Part shown: in pieces, positions 15,362 to 23,404 of the stretch
Numbering within the stretch: position 1 is the first letter of the stretch
Layout: each line of letters begins with the position of its first letter
Assembly: GCA_017457155.1 (NCBI GenBank)
Contig: JAFTHZ010000011.1
Location: 1-32,310 of the forward strand
DNA from: Ruminococcus sp.
GTDB taxonomy: Bacteria > Bacillota > Clostridia > Oscillospirales > Acutalibacteraceae
Reading direction: 5' to 3'
Length of the DNA stretch: 32,310 nucleotides
Position numbers and translations under genes: made by a program
Notes under the pieces: generated by a model
What the model was told of the DNA's origin: nothing
Seen by the model: the letters and a program-made list of their open reading frames with translations, nothing else
Databases searched by the model: none

Positions 15362-16636
15362 TCAGTTTTCCTCCAGAACCTTTAATGCCTTTGCTCCTAT
15401 ATCAGAGCGGTAGTAAGCATTGTCAAAATGTACCTTCTTTGCTTCACGGTAGGAGCTGTCCACAGCAGCCTTGAGGGTATCTGCTGTGCAGACAACACCC
15501 AACACTCTGCCGCCTGCGGTCAGAAGCTTTCCGTCTGAGTCAAGCTTGGCACCTGCAACGTAGATCTCTGCCTTCAGGTCATCGTCATAGGTGATCTCAA
15601 AGCCTGTGTCGTACTTCTTGGGATAGCCGTCGGATGCCATAACCAGACAGCAGGCTGACTCATCCCTGAACTTAACATCCAGCTCAGAGAGTCTCTCCTC
15701 CTCTACTGCCTGCATAATCTCAAACAGGTCAGTATCCAGCAGAGGAAGCACAACCTGAGTCTCGGGGTCGCCGAAGCGACAGTTGTACTCAATGACCTTG
15801 GGGCCATTCTCTGTTATCATAAGTCCGAAGTACAGGCAACCCTTGAAGGTTCTGCCCATTTTATTCATAGCCTCCATAGTAGGAAGGAAGATCTCCTTCA
15901 TACATCTGTCGGCGATTTCCTCTGTGTAGTAGGGATTGGGAGCTACTGTTCCCATTCCGCCTGTGTTGAGGCCTGTGTCACCGTCACCGATGCGCTTGTG
16001 GTCCATGGAGGATACCATGGGAACCACCACCTTGCCGTCTGTGAACGAAAGAACAGAAACCTCGGGACCTGTGAGGAATTCTTCGATAACAATATTGCTG
16101 CCGGAATCACCGAACACCTTGTCCTCCATCATCTCTCTGACAGCAGCCTTTGCCTCGTCACGGGTCATGGCAATAACAACGCCCTTGCCCAGTGCCAGGC
16201 CGTCTGCCTTGATAACAACGGGGATTGCACAGTCCTGAAGATACTCCAGAGCCTTATCCATATCGTCAAAGCTCTCGTACTGTGCGGTGGGGATACCGTT
16301 CTCTTTCATCATATCCTTGGAGAAAATCTTGCTTCCCTCAATGATGGCGGCCCTGCTCTCAGGACCGAAGCAGGGAATGCCTGCCTCATGCAGGGCATCA
16401 ACTGCGCCCAGCACCAGGGGATCATCGGGAGCCACAACTGCAAACTCGATGTTCTGCTCCTTGGCAAACTTAACTATTCCCTCAATATCCTTTGCGCCAA
16501 TGTTCACGCAGGTAGCAAGGGATGCGATGGCTCCGTTACCGGGCAGTGCAAAAATCTCTGTAACTTTCTCGCTTTCGCTGAGTTTCTTTATGATGGCGTG
16601 CTCTCTTCCGCCGCCACCGACTACCATTATCCTCAT
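15362..16636 (-). CDS. purD: Phosphoribosylamine-glycine ligase (GAR synthetase)
   Basis: A 424-residue ATP-grasp ligase joining phosphoribosylamine and glycine. The N-terminal nucleotide-binding turn GGGGREHAI is at 7-15. The ATP-grasp core includes KADGLALGKGVVIA and the metal/ATP region EYNCRFGDPETQ. The glycine/GAR loop is HKRIGDGDTGLNTGGMG. The length is that of the monofunctional bacterial enzyme. GAGGTGA supports the start. It lies between purH (23-bp gap) and purL (1-bp gap). Confidence 0.96.
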   Translation of the reverse strand: MRIMVVGGGGREHAIIKKLSESEKVTEIFALPGNGAIASLATCVNIGAKDIEGIVKFAKEQNIEFAVVAPDDPLVLGAVDALHEAGIPCFGPESRAAIIEGSKIFSKDMMKENGIPTAQYESFDDMDKALEYLQDCAIPVVIKADGLALGKGVVIAMTRDEAKAAVREMMEDKVFGDSGSNIVIEEFLTGPEVSVLSFTDGKVVVPMVSSMDHKRIGDGDTGLNTGGMGTVAPNPYYTEEIADRCMKEIFLPTMEAMNKMGRTFKGCLYFGLMITENGPKVIEYNCRFGDPETQVVLPLLDTDLFEIMQAVEEERLSELDVKFRDESACCLVMASDGYPKKYDTGFEITYDDDLKAEIYVAGAKLDSDGKLLTAGGRVLGVVCTADTLKAAVDSSYREAKKVHFDNAYYRSDIGAKALKVLEEN

Positions 16637-16659
16637 GGGTCACCTCATGCTAATCTGTA

Positions 16660-17844
16660 TTAGTGATGGAACAGTCTCATTCCTGTAAATGCCATTGCGA
16701 TTCCGTAGTTGTTGCAAGTCTCGATAACATTGTCATCACGGATAGAACCGCCGGGCTCTGCAATATAGGAAACGCCTGAGCGTCTTGCACGCTCGATGTT
16801 GTCGCCAAAGGGGAAGAACGCATCGCTGCCCAGAGCAACGCCTGTGATGGAGTCAAGGTACTCCTTCTTCTCCTGTGCTGTGAGCTCCTGGGGCTTCTCT
16901 GTAAAGATATTCTCCCAGTTGCCGTCAGCAAGAACATCCTCACTCTGGTCAGAGATATAAACGTCGATTGCGTTGTCTCTGTCGGGTCTGCCTACACTGT
17001 CCTTGAAGGGCAGAGCTAGCACCTTCGGATGCTGTCTCAGGTGCCAGATATCGGCCTTGTTGCCTGCCAGACGTGTGCAGTGGATTCTGGACTGCTGACC
17101 TGCGCCTACGCCGATAGCCTGACCGTCCTTTGCAAAGCAGACGGAGTTTGACTGAGTGTACTTGAGGGTGATGAGCGCAATGATCAGGTCGCGCTTTGCA
17201 TCCTCAGGAATATCCTTATTCTCTGTGACAACATTCTGAAGAAGTGCCTCGTTGATCTCAAAGTTATTTCTTCCCTGCTCAAAGGTGATGCCAAAAACTT
17301 CCTTTGTCTCTACGCTCTTGGGAACATAGTCGGGATCGATCTTGACGATGTTGTAGTTGCCCTTTCTCTTGGACTTGAGCAGCTCCAGAGCATCCTCGTC
17401 GTAACCGGGAGCAATGATACCATCAGAAACCTCACGCTTGATAAGCTCTGCGGTCTTCAGGTCACACACATCAGACAGTGCGATCCAATCACCGAAGGAG
17501 GACATTCTGTCGGTACCTCTTGCACGGGCATAGGCACATGCCAGAGGAGACTCGTCCAGACCCTCGATATCGTCTACAAAGCAAGCCTTCTTAAGCTCAG
17601 GTGACAGGGGCAGACCTACTGCTGCGGAGGTGGGGCTTACGTGCTTGAAGGAGGTGGCTGCTACCATACCTGTAGCCTCCTTGATCTCCTTGACAAGCTG
17701 CCAGCTGTTGAATGCATCAAGGAAATTGATGTATCCGGGACGACCGGAGAGAATCTCGATGGGGAGCTCCTTGCCGTCAGTCATATATATTTTTGCGGGT
17801 TTCTGATTAGGGTTACAACCGTACTTCAGTTCAAACTCTTTCAT
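16660..17844 (-). CDS. purH: Stand-alone AICAR transformylase (PurH C-terminal half only)
   Basis: A 394-residue protein that is only the formyltransferase half of PurH, converting AICAR and 10-formyl-THF to FAICAR. The Lys-His pair of the active site is in SFKHVSPTSAAVG (Lys67, His68). GQQSRIHCTRLAGNKAD and the C-terminal GMRLFHH are also typical. The roughly 200-residue N-terminal MGS-like IMP cyclohydrolase domain of ordinary PurH is missing. The protein begins directly at MKEFELKYGCNPNQ, with AAGGAG upstream and no in-frame upstream domain. The missing cyclization step is evidently done by the PurO-like product of the gene just upstream in the operon (32 bp away). Confidence 0.93.
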   Translation of the reverse strand: MKEFELKYGCNPNQKPAKIYMTDGKELPIEILSGRPGYINFLDAFNSWQLVKEIKEATGMVAATSFKHVSPTSAAVGLPLSPELKKACFVDDIEGLDESPLACAYARARGTDRMSSFGDWIALSDVCDLKTAELIKREVSDGIIAPGYDEDALELLKSKRKGNYNIVKIDPDYVPKSVETKEVFGITFEQGRNNFEINEALLQNVVTENKDIPEDAKRDLIIALITLKYTQSNSVCFAKDGQAIGVGAGQQSRIHCTRLAGNKADIWHLRQHPKVLALPFKDSVGRPDRDNAIDVYISDQSEDVLADGNWENIFTEKPQELTAQEKKEYLDSITGVALGSDAFFPFGDNIERARRSGVSYIAEPGGSIRDDNVIETCNNYGIAMAFTGMRLFHH

Positions 17845-17876
17845 GGTATATATTCTCCTTACTATGTGTTGTGAAA

Positions 17877-18596
17877 TCAGACGTTTTTGTTGATGAGTCT
17901 GTTCTCTGCCTCGCCTGTCTCAAGGTCAACAAAGCGGACATACAGAGATATCTTGTTCTGCTCGTTGAGAGAGTTCCAGATGCCCTGTGTGAACTCATCG
18001 ATATCGTCAATGATGCCGACTCTCTCGGGCTCACCCTGGAAGGTGGGGATGGGATTACCGTCGCATACATAGGTGTGGATAAAGTGACCTACACCTGCAA
18101 GAGATTTGTAGGAATAGCTGAAACGGTTGCAAGCTGTGCCCTCTGCGTCAGCGCTCTTGAGTATGCTCATTCTGTAGCTGAAGTCACCCTCATCAAAGGT
18201 GATCATACCGCTGATTCGGGGAGTGAAGTTGGGGGGATCAGGCTCGAATTCACGCTGGGTGAGAGCTTCCTCAAAGCTGATACCTGCCTTGAGTCCGTCA
18301 TAGATTGTATCGGTCTGGTCGCCGTTTGTAACGATCAGGTTGTTCTCAAATACTCTGATGGGAGCATAGATGATGAGAGAGGGATCCTCTACCTTTGATG
18401 CATCGAAGGGCTCTGTTCTGAGCTCCTCGCCCTGCTCTACGAATACTCTGTTGCGGCTGTTGTCACTTCTTCCCATGATGAAGTAGGCTGTGACTGCCTT
18501 CTTGCCGTCGGGGGTCTTGCCGATAACTATACCTCTGCCGGGATAGGTGTTATTCTCAAGTAACTCCTTGAGACAATAGCTCTTATACACGTCCAT
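17877..18596 (-). CDS. purO: PurO-like (archaeal-type) IMP cyclohydrolase
   Basis: A 239-residue protein of the IMP cyclohydrolase-like family typified by archaeal PurO, closing FAICAR to IMP, the last step of the pathway. Signatures include NTYPGRGIVIGKTPDGKK, AYFIMGRSDNSRNRVF near the N-terminus and FNRFSYSYK-like and YVCDGNPIPTF stretches further on. It is unrelated to the MGS-like cyclohydrolase of PurH. Its place between purN and the stand-alone transformylase gene fits the pathway. AAGGAG sits 8 bases before the ATG. Assignment rests on remembered family features and on context; the active residues were not checked one by one. Confidence 0.85.
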   Translation of the reverse strand: MDVYKSYCLKELLENNTYPGRGIVIGKTPDGKKAVTAYFIMGRSDNSRNRVFVEQGEELRTEPFDASKVEDPSLIIYAPIRVFENNLIVTNGDQTDTIYDGLKAGISFEEALTQREFEPDPPNFTPRISGMITFDEGDFSYRMSILKSADAEGTACNRFSYSYKSLAGVGHFIHTYVCDGNPIPTFQGEPERVGIIDDIDEFTQGIWNSLNEQNKISLYVRFVDLETGEAENRLINKNV

Positions 18597-18627
18597 TGTG
18601 ATTTCTCCTTATCCTTATGTAATTTGG

Positions 18628-19242
18628 TTAAATTTCTTTATTCTGAATCATTGTGCATACCTTCTCGGTAGCAAGAGGAAGTATCTTCCACTCTGCATTC
18701 TCAAGAATTCTGCTGCTGAGAGTCTCGGGGGTATCTCCCTCACAGACCTCCACAGCCTTCTGCATGATGATCTCGCCGCCGTCGGGAATCTCGTTGACAA
18801 AGTGTACCGTTGCACCGGACACCTTCACACCCTTCTCCAGAGCAGCCTTGTGGACTCTCAGTCCATAGAAACCCTCTCCGCAGAAGGAGGGAATCAGCGA
18901 CGGATGTACGTTGATAATTCTGTTCTTATATTTATCTGTGAAATCCTTGGAGAGTATGCACATAAATCCTGCCAGTACGATAAGCTCTATGTTGTTCTCC
19001 TCAAGGGTCTCTACTATCTTCTGCTCAAAGTTCTCCCCTGCTTCGGCTCTGGTGACTGCCACAGCCTTTATACCTGCGTTCTCTGCACGGGTCAGAGCAT
19101 AGGCATCAGCCTTGTTGGAAAGCACCAAGGTAATCTCGCCCTTGGTGATTATTCCGCTATGCTGGGAGTCGATGAGTGCCTGAAGGTTTGTACCGCCACC
19201 GGATACAAGGACAGCTATACGAACCTTTTCTGTGCTTACCAT
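18628..19242 (-). CDS. purN: Phosphoribosylglycinamide formyltransferase
   Basis: A 204-residue GAR transformylase using 10-formyl-THF to make FGAR. The N-terminal phosphate loop VLVSGGGTNLQ is at 11-21. The catalytic triad is present: Asn111 and His113 in IINVHPSLIPSF, and Asp154 in IPDGGEI. The length is normal. Its ATG lies inside the end of purM (7-bp overlap), so translation is coupled. Together with purH it makes the operon doubly dependent on 10-formyl-THF, which fits control by a ZTP riboswitch. Confidence 0.95.
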   Translation of the reverse strand: MVSTEKVRIAVLVSGGGTNLQALIDSQHSGIITKGEITLVLSNKADAYALTRAENAGIKAVAVTRAEAGENFEQKIVETLEENNIELIVLAGFMCILSKDFTDKYKNRIINVHPSLIPSFCGEGFYGLRVHKAALEKGVKVSGATVHFVNEIPDGGEIIMQKAVEVCEGDTPETLSSRILENAEWKILPLATEKVCTMIQNKEI

Positions 19243-20276
19243 AAGATAACACCCTCGTCAGACTTAACGATCTCGCCCAGGATGTATGCATCCTCCCCTG
19301 CAGCTTTGAGAACCTCAACTGCAGTCTCAGCTTCGTCCTTGCTGACTACAATGCTCATTCCAACACCCATATTGAATGTATTGAACATATCCCTCTCGGG
19401 TATGTTGCCTGTCTGCTGCAAAAGACTAAAGATAGGCAGAACCTGAACATCGTCCTTCTTTATCTTTGCGCTGAAGCCCTGGGGAAGGCTTCTGGGAATA
19501 TTCTCATAGAATCCGCCGCCTGTGATATGGGAGATAGCCTTGACCTGAACCTTCTCCATAAGGCTCAGTACGGGCTTGACGTAAATTTTGGTGGGAGTAA
19601 GCAGTGTCTCGCCCAGAGACTTACCGCCCAGCTCCTCGTATGTCTTGTGCAGATCAGCGTTGTCAACATCAAACACCTTTCTCACCAGAGAGAATCCGTT
19701 GGAATGAACACCGCTTGACTTGAGAGCAATGATAACGTCACCCTCCTGTACGGTGCTGTTGTCGATGATCTTCTTCTTGTCAACAATACCTACAGCGAAG
19801 CCTGCCAGGTCATAGTCCTCCACAGGCATCAGACCGGGATGCTCTGCGGTTTCACCGCCTATAAGAGCTGCACCGGACTGAACACAACCCTCAGCTACAC
19901 CACCTACGATGGTGGCGATCTTCTCGGGGAAGTTCTTTCCGCAAGCGATATAGTCAAGGAAGAAGAGGGGCTTTGCGCCACAGCAGATGATGTCGTTGAC
20001 ACACATTGCAACTGCGTCAATGCCGATGGTGTCGTGCTTGTCCATAAGGATTGCAAGCTTCACCTTGGTACCGCAACCGTCTGTACCTGAAACGAGCACA
20101 GGCTCTTCCATTCCTGTAGGAAGACCGAAGCAACCTCCAAAACCGCCAACATCGTCAAGACAGCCCTCGTTGCGGGTGCGCTTGATATGTGCTTTCATAA
20201 GCTCAACAGCCTTGTAACCTGCGGTGATATCTACACCGGCTGCTGCGTAACTCTCAGATCTTGAATTATTACTCAT
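19236..20276 (-). CDS. purM: Phosphoribosylformylglycinamidine cyclo-ligase (AIR synthetase)
   Basis: A 346-residue AIR synthetase, closing FGAM to AIR with ATP. Recognisable blocks are SYAAAGVDITAGYKAVELMK at the N-terminus, GGFGGCFGLP, VSGTDGCGTKVKLA, MCVNDIICCGAKPLFFLDY and HITGGGFYENIPR. Length is standard. GGAAAGGAA overlaps the purF stop region and places the ATG 6 bases after purF. It overlaps purN by 7 bp at its 3' end. Confidence 0.96.
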   Translation of the reverse strand: MSNNSRSESYAAAGVDITAGYKAVELMKAHIKRTRNEGCLDDVGGFGGCFGLPTGMEEPVLVSGTDGCGTKVKLAILMDKHDTIGIDAVAMCVNDIICCGAKPLFFLDYIACGKNFPEKIATIVGGVAEGCVQSGAALIGGETAEHPGLMPVEDYDLAGFAVGIVDKKKIIDNSTVQEGDVIIALKSSGVHSNGFSLVRKVFDVDNADLHKTYEELGGKSLGETLLTPTKIYVKPVLSLMEKVQVKAISHITGGGFYENIPRSLPQGFSAKIKKDDVQVLPIFSLLQQTGNIPERDMFNTFNMGVGMSIVVSKDEAETAVEVLKAAGEDAYILGEIVKSDEGVILW

Positions 20277-20282
20277 AGTCGA

Positions 20283-21707
20283 TTATTCCTTTCCGTTCCA
20301 ACAATATGTGCAGACACAATCTGCAGGGAGGCCGATTGCCTCTATCATACCATCCAGAGACTGAAACTCCAGAGATTTGAATCCTAGTTTTTCGCAGATA
20401 AGTCGACGCATGTTTCTGCCGCGCTCGGTGGTGCCGTCTGCGTACTCGTCTATATAATTAAATCCTTCTTCTCCCTCAAGCTCCACAATGATCCTTCTTG
20501 CAAGCAGGTCCATCTCTGACTTGCTGGAAGAGAAGTTCAGATACTTACATCCGTACATAATAGGAGGACAAGCAGAACGCATATGTACCTCCTCAGCACC
20601 ATTATCATAGAGGAAGTCAACCGTCTCTCTCAGCTGTGTGCCGCGGACGATGCTGTCGTCAACAAACAGAAGCTTCTTGTCCTTGATGAGCTCCTCAACA
20701 GGGATGAGCTTCATCTTTGCCACCTGGTTACGAATCTTCTGGTTCTTAGGCATAAAGCTGCGGGGCCAGGTGGGAGTATATTTGATAAAAGGACGGGCGA
20801 ATGTCTTTTTGCTGTAATTTGCATAGCCCATTGCGTGAGGAATACCCGAATCGGGAACACCGCACACAAAGTCCACGTCCTGATATGTGCCGTTCTTAAT
20901 TTCATCGCGAGCCATAATCTCGCCGTTTTTGTTACGCATAACCTCTACGTTGATGCCCTCATAGGTTGAGTTGGGATATCCGTAGTAGGTCCACAGGAAA
21001 GAGCATATCTTCATCTGATTCTGGGGAGCACGAAGTACCTGCTCGCTGTCTGCAGTAAGACGAACTATCTCTCCGGGGCCAAGTTCTCGCTCGGTGCTGT
21101 ATCCAAGCTTGCGGAATGCAAAGGACTCGAAGCTGACACAATGGCCATCCTCATCCTTGCCGATAACAACAGGTATACGACCCATGGCATCTCGTGCTAC
21201 GATGAGCCCGTCGTTTGCTGTCATAATAAGGATAGAAAGCGAACCCTTGATGCGGCTCTGTGCATAAGCAATACCCTCCGCAAAATCCTTCTTCTGGTCG
21301 ATAAGAGTGGCAACCAGCTCGGTTGAGTTTATGTTGCCGCCGCCCATAGCACCGAAGTGAACCTTGCCGCTGAGGAGAAGTTCCTGTGCAAGCTCTTCCT
21401 TGTTGTTGATTACACCTACGATGCTGATTGCGTAGATGCCGTTGTGTGAATATATGAGAAGAGGCTGAGGACCTGTGTCGCTGATACATCCGATACAGAT
21501 CTTGCCCTTCATTTTGTCCAGGTCACCTTCAAACTTTGTTCTGAAGGGAGTGTTCTCGATGTTGTGGATATGACGCTGGAAGCCGTCCTCCTCACAATAG
21601 CTGGCCATTCCCGCACGGGAAGTTCCCAGATGAGAGTGATAGTCAACACCGAAAAAAACATCAATAATACAGTCTCGTTTTGAGACTACTCCGAAAAAAC
21701 CGCCCAC
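20283..21707 (-). CDS. purF: Amidophosphoribosyltransferase (PurF-like) lacking the N-terminal nucleophile cysteine
   Basis: I place the start at a GTG (21705-21707), 7 bases after a perfect GGAGGTG. The 474-residue product begins MGGFFGVVSKRDC. In ordinary PurF the mature N-terminus is Cys followed by Gly-Val/Ile-Phe/Val-Gly; aligning FFGV with that leaves Gly where the glutamine-hydrolysing Cys should be. The rest is intact. It has a glutaminase-fold remnant (HSHLGTSRAGMA), the PRPP loop LLFVDDSIVRGTQ, and cysteines expected for the 4Fe-4S cluster (KICSFLWTYYGYP, MYGCKY, CVCTYC at the C-terminus). It should make phosphoribosylamine from PRPP, using ammonia or an outside ammonia donor if the glutaminase is dead. 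An in-frame TTG at 21761 exists but lies in a hairpin without a good ribosome binding site. Confidence 0.88.
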   Translation of the reverse strand: MGGFFGVVSKRDCIIDVFFGVDYHSHLGTSRAGMASYCEEDGFQRHIHNIENTPFRTKFEGDLDKMKGKICIGCISDTGPQPLLIYSHNGIYAISIVGVINNKEELAQELLLSGKVHFGAMGGGNINSTELVATLIDQKKDFAEGIAYAQSRIKGSLSILIMTANDGLIVARDAMGRIPVVIGKDEDGHCVSFESFAFRKLGYSTERELGPGEIVRLTADSEQVLRAPQNQMKICSFLWTYYGYPNSTYEGINVEVMRNKNGEIMARDEIKNGTYQDVDFVCGVPDSGIPHAMGYANYSKKTFARPFIKYTPTWPRSFMPKNQKIRNQVAKMKLIPVEELIKDKKLLFVDDSIVRGTQLRETVDFLYDNGAEEVHMRSACPPIMYGCKYLNFSSSKSEMDLLARRIIVELEGEEGFNYIDEYADGTTERGRNMRRLICEKLGFKSLEFQSLDGMIEAIGLPADCVCTYCWNGKE

Positions 21708-21745
21708 TAAAGAGCACCTCCGAGTAGAGCAAATAAAGTAGTAAT

Positions 21746-21794
21746 ATCCGAGCCACCTCAAAACAGGAGAAACCTGTCTTGAGGCAGTCCGGAT
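21746..21794 (-). other. Intercistronic hairpin between purC and purF
   Basis: A 12-bp stem (21773-21784 with 21756-21767) that is complete only on the minus strand, because it needs one G-U pair, with a 5-base loop. An outer 5-bp stem (21790-21794 with 21746-21750) extends it. No T run follows, so it is more likely a processing, stability or attenuation element than a terminator. Confidence 0.55.
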
Positions 21795-21814
21795 TCAAAG
21801 AAAGTCAGAATAAA

Positions 21815-22495
21815 TTATGCAAAGAAGATCTCAGACAGATCCATGGGAGCAACGTACTCGCCGTCCTTGTATACTCTCATATTGCCTGATGCGATCTCAT
21901 CAATGAGGAATACCTCATCGTCAACATAGCCGAACTCAAACTTGATATCATACAGAGCCATGCCGCGCTTCTTCATCTCATCATCAACGATGTCAGTGAT
22001 CTTCTGGGTCATTTCCTTAACAGCTGTGTACTGTGCAGGGGTCATAACGCCCAGTGCCTCCAGACCGTCGGGAGTAACCAGGGGATCGCCCTTCTCGTCA
22101 TTCTTGAAGGTCATCTCAACATAGTTGTTCAGGTCTGCACCCTCCTCGATATACTCGCTATAGCGACGAAGGAAGGAGCCTACTGCCTTCTTGCGGCAGA
22201 TAACCTCAAGACCCTTACCGAAGGGTTTTGCAGGAAGAACCTCCATAGTAACATCATCAAGGTTTGCAGATACGTAGTGAGTCTTGATGCCTGCAGCCTT
22301 ACAAAGCTCAAAGAAATAAACAGACATTCTCAGGTTTACCTTACCAACGCCCTCAATTGTCAGACCAACAGCGTTCTCGCCGGGATCAAAAACACCGTCT
22401 TTGCCGGTGCAGTCATCCTTGAACTTCAGCTCATAGTTGCCATTGTCAAGGGAAAATACGTCCTTTGTCTTACCTCTGTAAACAAGCTCTTTCAT
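21815..22495 (-). CDS. purC: SAICAR synthase
   Basis: A 226-residue phosphoribosylaminoimidazole-succinocarboxamide synthase, joining CAIR and aspartate with ATP. It starts [19 protein letters not shown], the usual PurC opening. [31 protein letters not shown] and [11 protein letters not shown] are characteristic. An in-frame upstream start would add 12 residues, but AGAGAGG 8 bases before this ATG and the family N-terminus favour the start given. It lies 32 bp after purE and is followed by a hairpin before purF. Confidence 0.95.
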   Translation of the reverse strand: MKELVYRGKTKDVFSLDNGNYELKFKDDCTGKDGVFDPGENAVGLTIEGVGKVNLRMSVYFFELCKAAGIKTHYVSANLDDVTMEVLPAKPFGKGLEVICRKKAVGSFLRRYSEYIEEGADLNNYVEMTFKNDEKGDPLVTPDGLEALGVMTPAQYTAVKEMTQKITDIVDDEMKKRGMALYDIKFEFGYVDDEVFLIDEIASGNMRVYKDGEYVAPMDLSEIFFA

Positions 22496-22527
22496 AATAT
22501 TTACCTCTCTCTGTAAAATGGAATATA

Positions 22528-23022
22528 TCAAAGACCGAACTGTGCTTTGATAGTGCGGTCCTTTTCAAGCACTTTGCTTGTAGCCTCGGCTCTGTATGCA
22601 TCATACTTTTGGCGAAGCTCATCGTCATAAATAGCCAGCATCTGAATAGACAACAAGGCGGCGTTGGCAGCTCCGTCAATAGCAACAGTTGCAACAGGCA
22701 TACCTGTGGGCATCTGTACAGTAGACAGAAGTGCATCAACACCGTCAAGATACTTTGCTTTGATTGGAATGCCGATAACAGGCAGGGTGGTATTTGCCGC
22801 AAAAGCACCGGCAAGGTGCGCAGCCATACCGGCAGCAGCAATAATTACACCGAAGCCGTTATCTCTGGCCGAACGTGCAAACTCCTGTGCCTCAAGGGGT
22901 GTTCTGTGAGCAGAAAGGACTCTTACCTCAAAGGGCACTCCAAACTCCTCAAGAACGTCTGTTGCCTTTTTAACTACAGGCAGATCACTGTCGCTGCCCA
23001 TAACTACTGCAACTTTTTTCAT
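22528..23022 (-). CDS. purE: N5-CAIR mutase / AIR carboxylase
   Basis: A 164-residue PurE, forming [23 protein letters not shown] and [17 protein letters not shown] contain the phosphate-binding and SAHRTP motifs; the glycine-rich part reads [26 protein letters not shown] upstream of this ATG decides against the longer in-frame start at 23067, which would lie downstream of the terminator hairpin. It is the first gene of the operon and directly follows the ZTP riboswitch. No purK is seen in the operon, so either purK is elsewhere or this enzyme uses CO2 directly; I cannot tell which from sequence alone. Confidence 0.95.
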   Translation of the reverse strand: MKKVAVVMGSDSDLPVVKKATDVLEEFGVPFEVRVLSAHRTPLEAQEFARSARDNGFGVIIAAAGMAAHLAGAFAANTTLPVIGIPIKAKYLDGVDALLSTVQMPTGMPVATVAIDGAANAALLSIQMLAIYDDELRQKYDAYRAEATSKVLEKDRTIKAQFGL

Positions 23023-23059
23023 TACTATCCCTCCAATTGGTAGTTTGTACAAATAGGTT

Positions 23060-23102
23060 AAAAACAAAACCGGGCAGAGCTATAGTGTGTACAGCTCTGC
23101 CC
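23060..23102 (-). terminator. Intrinsic terminator of the purE riboswitch (expression platform)
   Basis: A perfect 10-bp stem (23093-23102 with 23072-23081), 11-base loop, followed on the minus strand by GGTTTTGTTTTT. Its 5' arm begins with the GGGC that also ends the riboswitch aptamer (23099-23102). Ligand-bound aptamer and terminator are therefore mutually exclusive, predicting an ON switch. Confidence 0.88.
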
Positions 23103-23175
23103 AGGCGGTCGACATAAAAACGGTTTCCTGCTCCCATGTGGTGCTCCACTTCTCCGCCAGTTACAGAAACCATTA
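23099..23175 (-). promoter_or_regulatory. ZTP/ZMP riboswitch (pfl motif) upstream of the purine operon
   Basis: Read on the minus strand, the leader holds a P1-type stem GGTTTC/GAAACC (23166-23171 with 23122-23127), CTGGCGG inside it, a GTGG/CCAC hairpin, GGGAGC, and the conserved 3' block CCGCCTGGGC (23099-23108). GGCGG and CCGCC can form the pseudoknot typical of this class. ZTP riboswitches sense ZMP/ZTP, which rises when 10-formyl-THF is short, and turn on purine and folate genes. Placement directly before purE and ahead of an overlapping terminator agrees with this. Identification is from remembered consensus, not a covariance search. Confidence 0.88.
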
Positions 23176-23185
23176 CAATATCGTA

Positions 23186-23215
23186 ATTATATCATCAAAC
23201 CCCCATCAAAGTCAA
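23186..23215 (-). promoter_or_regulatory. Promoter of the purine operon
   Basis: On the minus strand: TTGACT (23210-23215), 18-bp spacer, perfect TATAAT (23186-23191). Transcription would begin about 5-8 bases before the riboswitch aptamer. The stretch 23216-23330 upstream shows nothing else I can name. Confidence 0.75.
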
Positions 23216-23330
23216 TAAAACTACCATATATACGAGTGTAGATAATTTCGTAGTGTTTTCTGTAGCTTTTGTTAAAAATAACTACCAAATAAAAGCTTAT
23301 TATCGAGTCAGATTTTTATTTTTCTTGAGA

Positions 23331-23368
23331 AGAAAAACACCGCACAGGCAGAAACCTGTGCGGTGTTT
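23331..23368 (-). terminator. Rho-independent terminator of the DUF998 gene
   Basis: A perfect 14-bp stem (23335-23348 with 23355-23368), 6-base loop, with a minus-strand T-rich tail. It lies 37 bp beyond the stop at 23405 and isolates this gene from the purine operon downstream. Confidence 0.85.
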
Positions 23369-23404
23369 ATGTTCTGTCAGCGTATTTTTCTTCACAAACC
23401 CGCC

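Noticed and set aside
21708-21761. Extended PurF N-terminus from an upstream TTG, which would include a CSLVGG stretch resembling the Cys-Gly-Ile-Val-Gly start of PurF
   Set aside because: The perfect GGAGGTG lies within this stretch and points to the GTG at 21707; the TTG is inside a hairpin and lacks a ribosome binding site. Kept as the main alternative to test.
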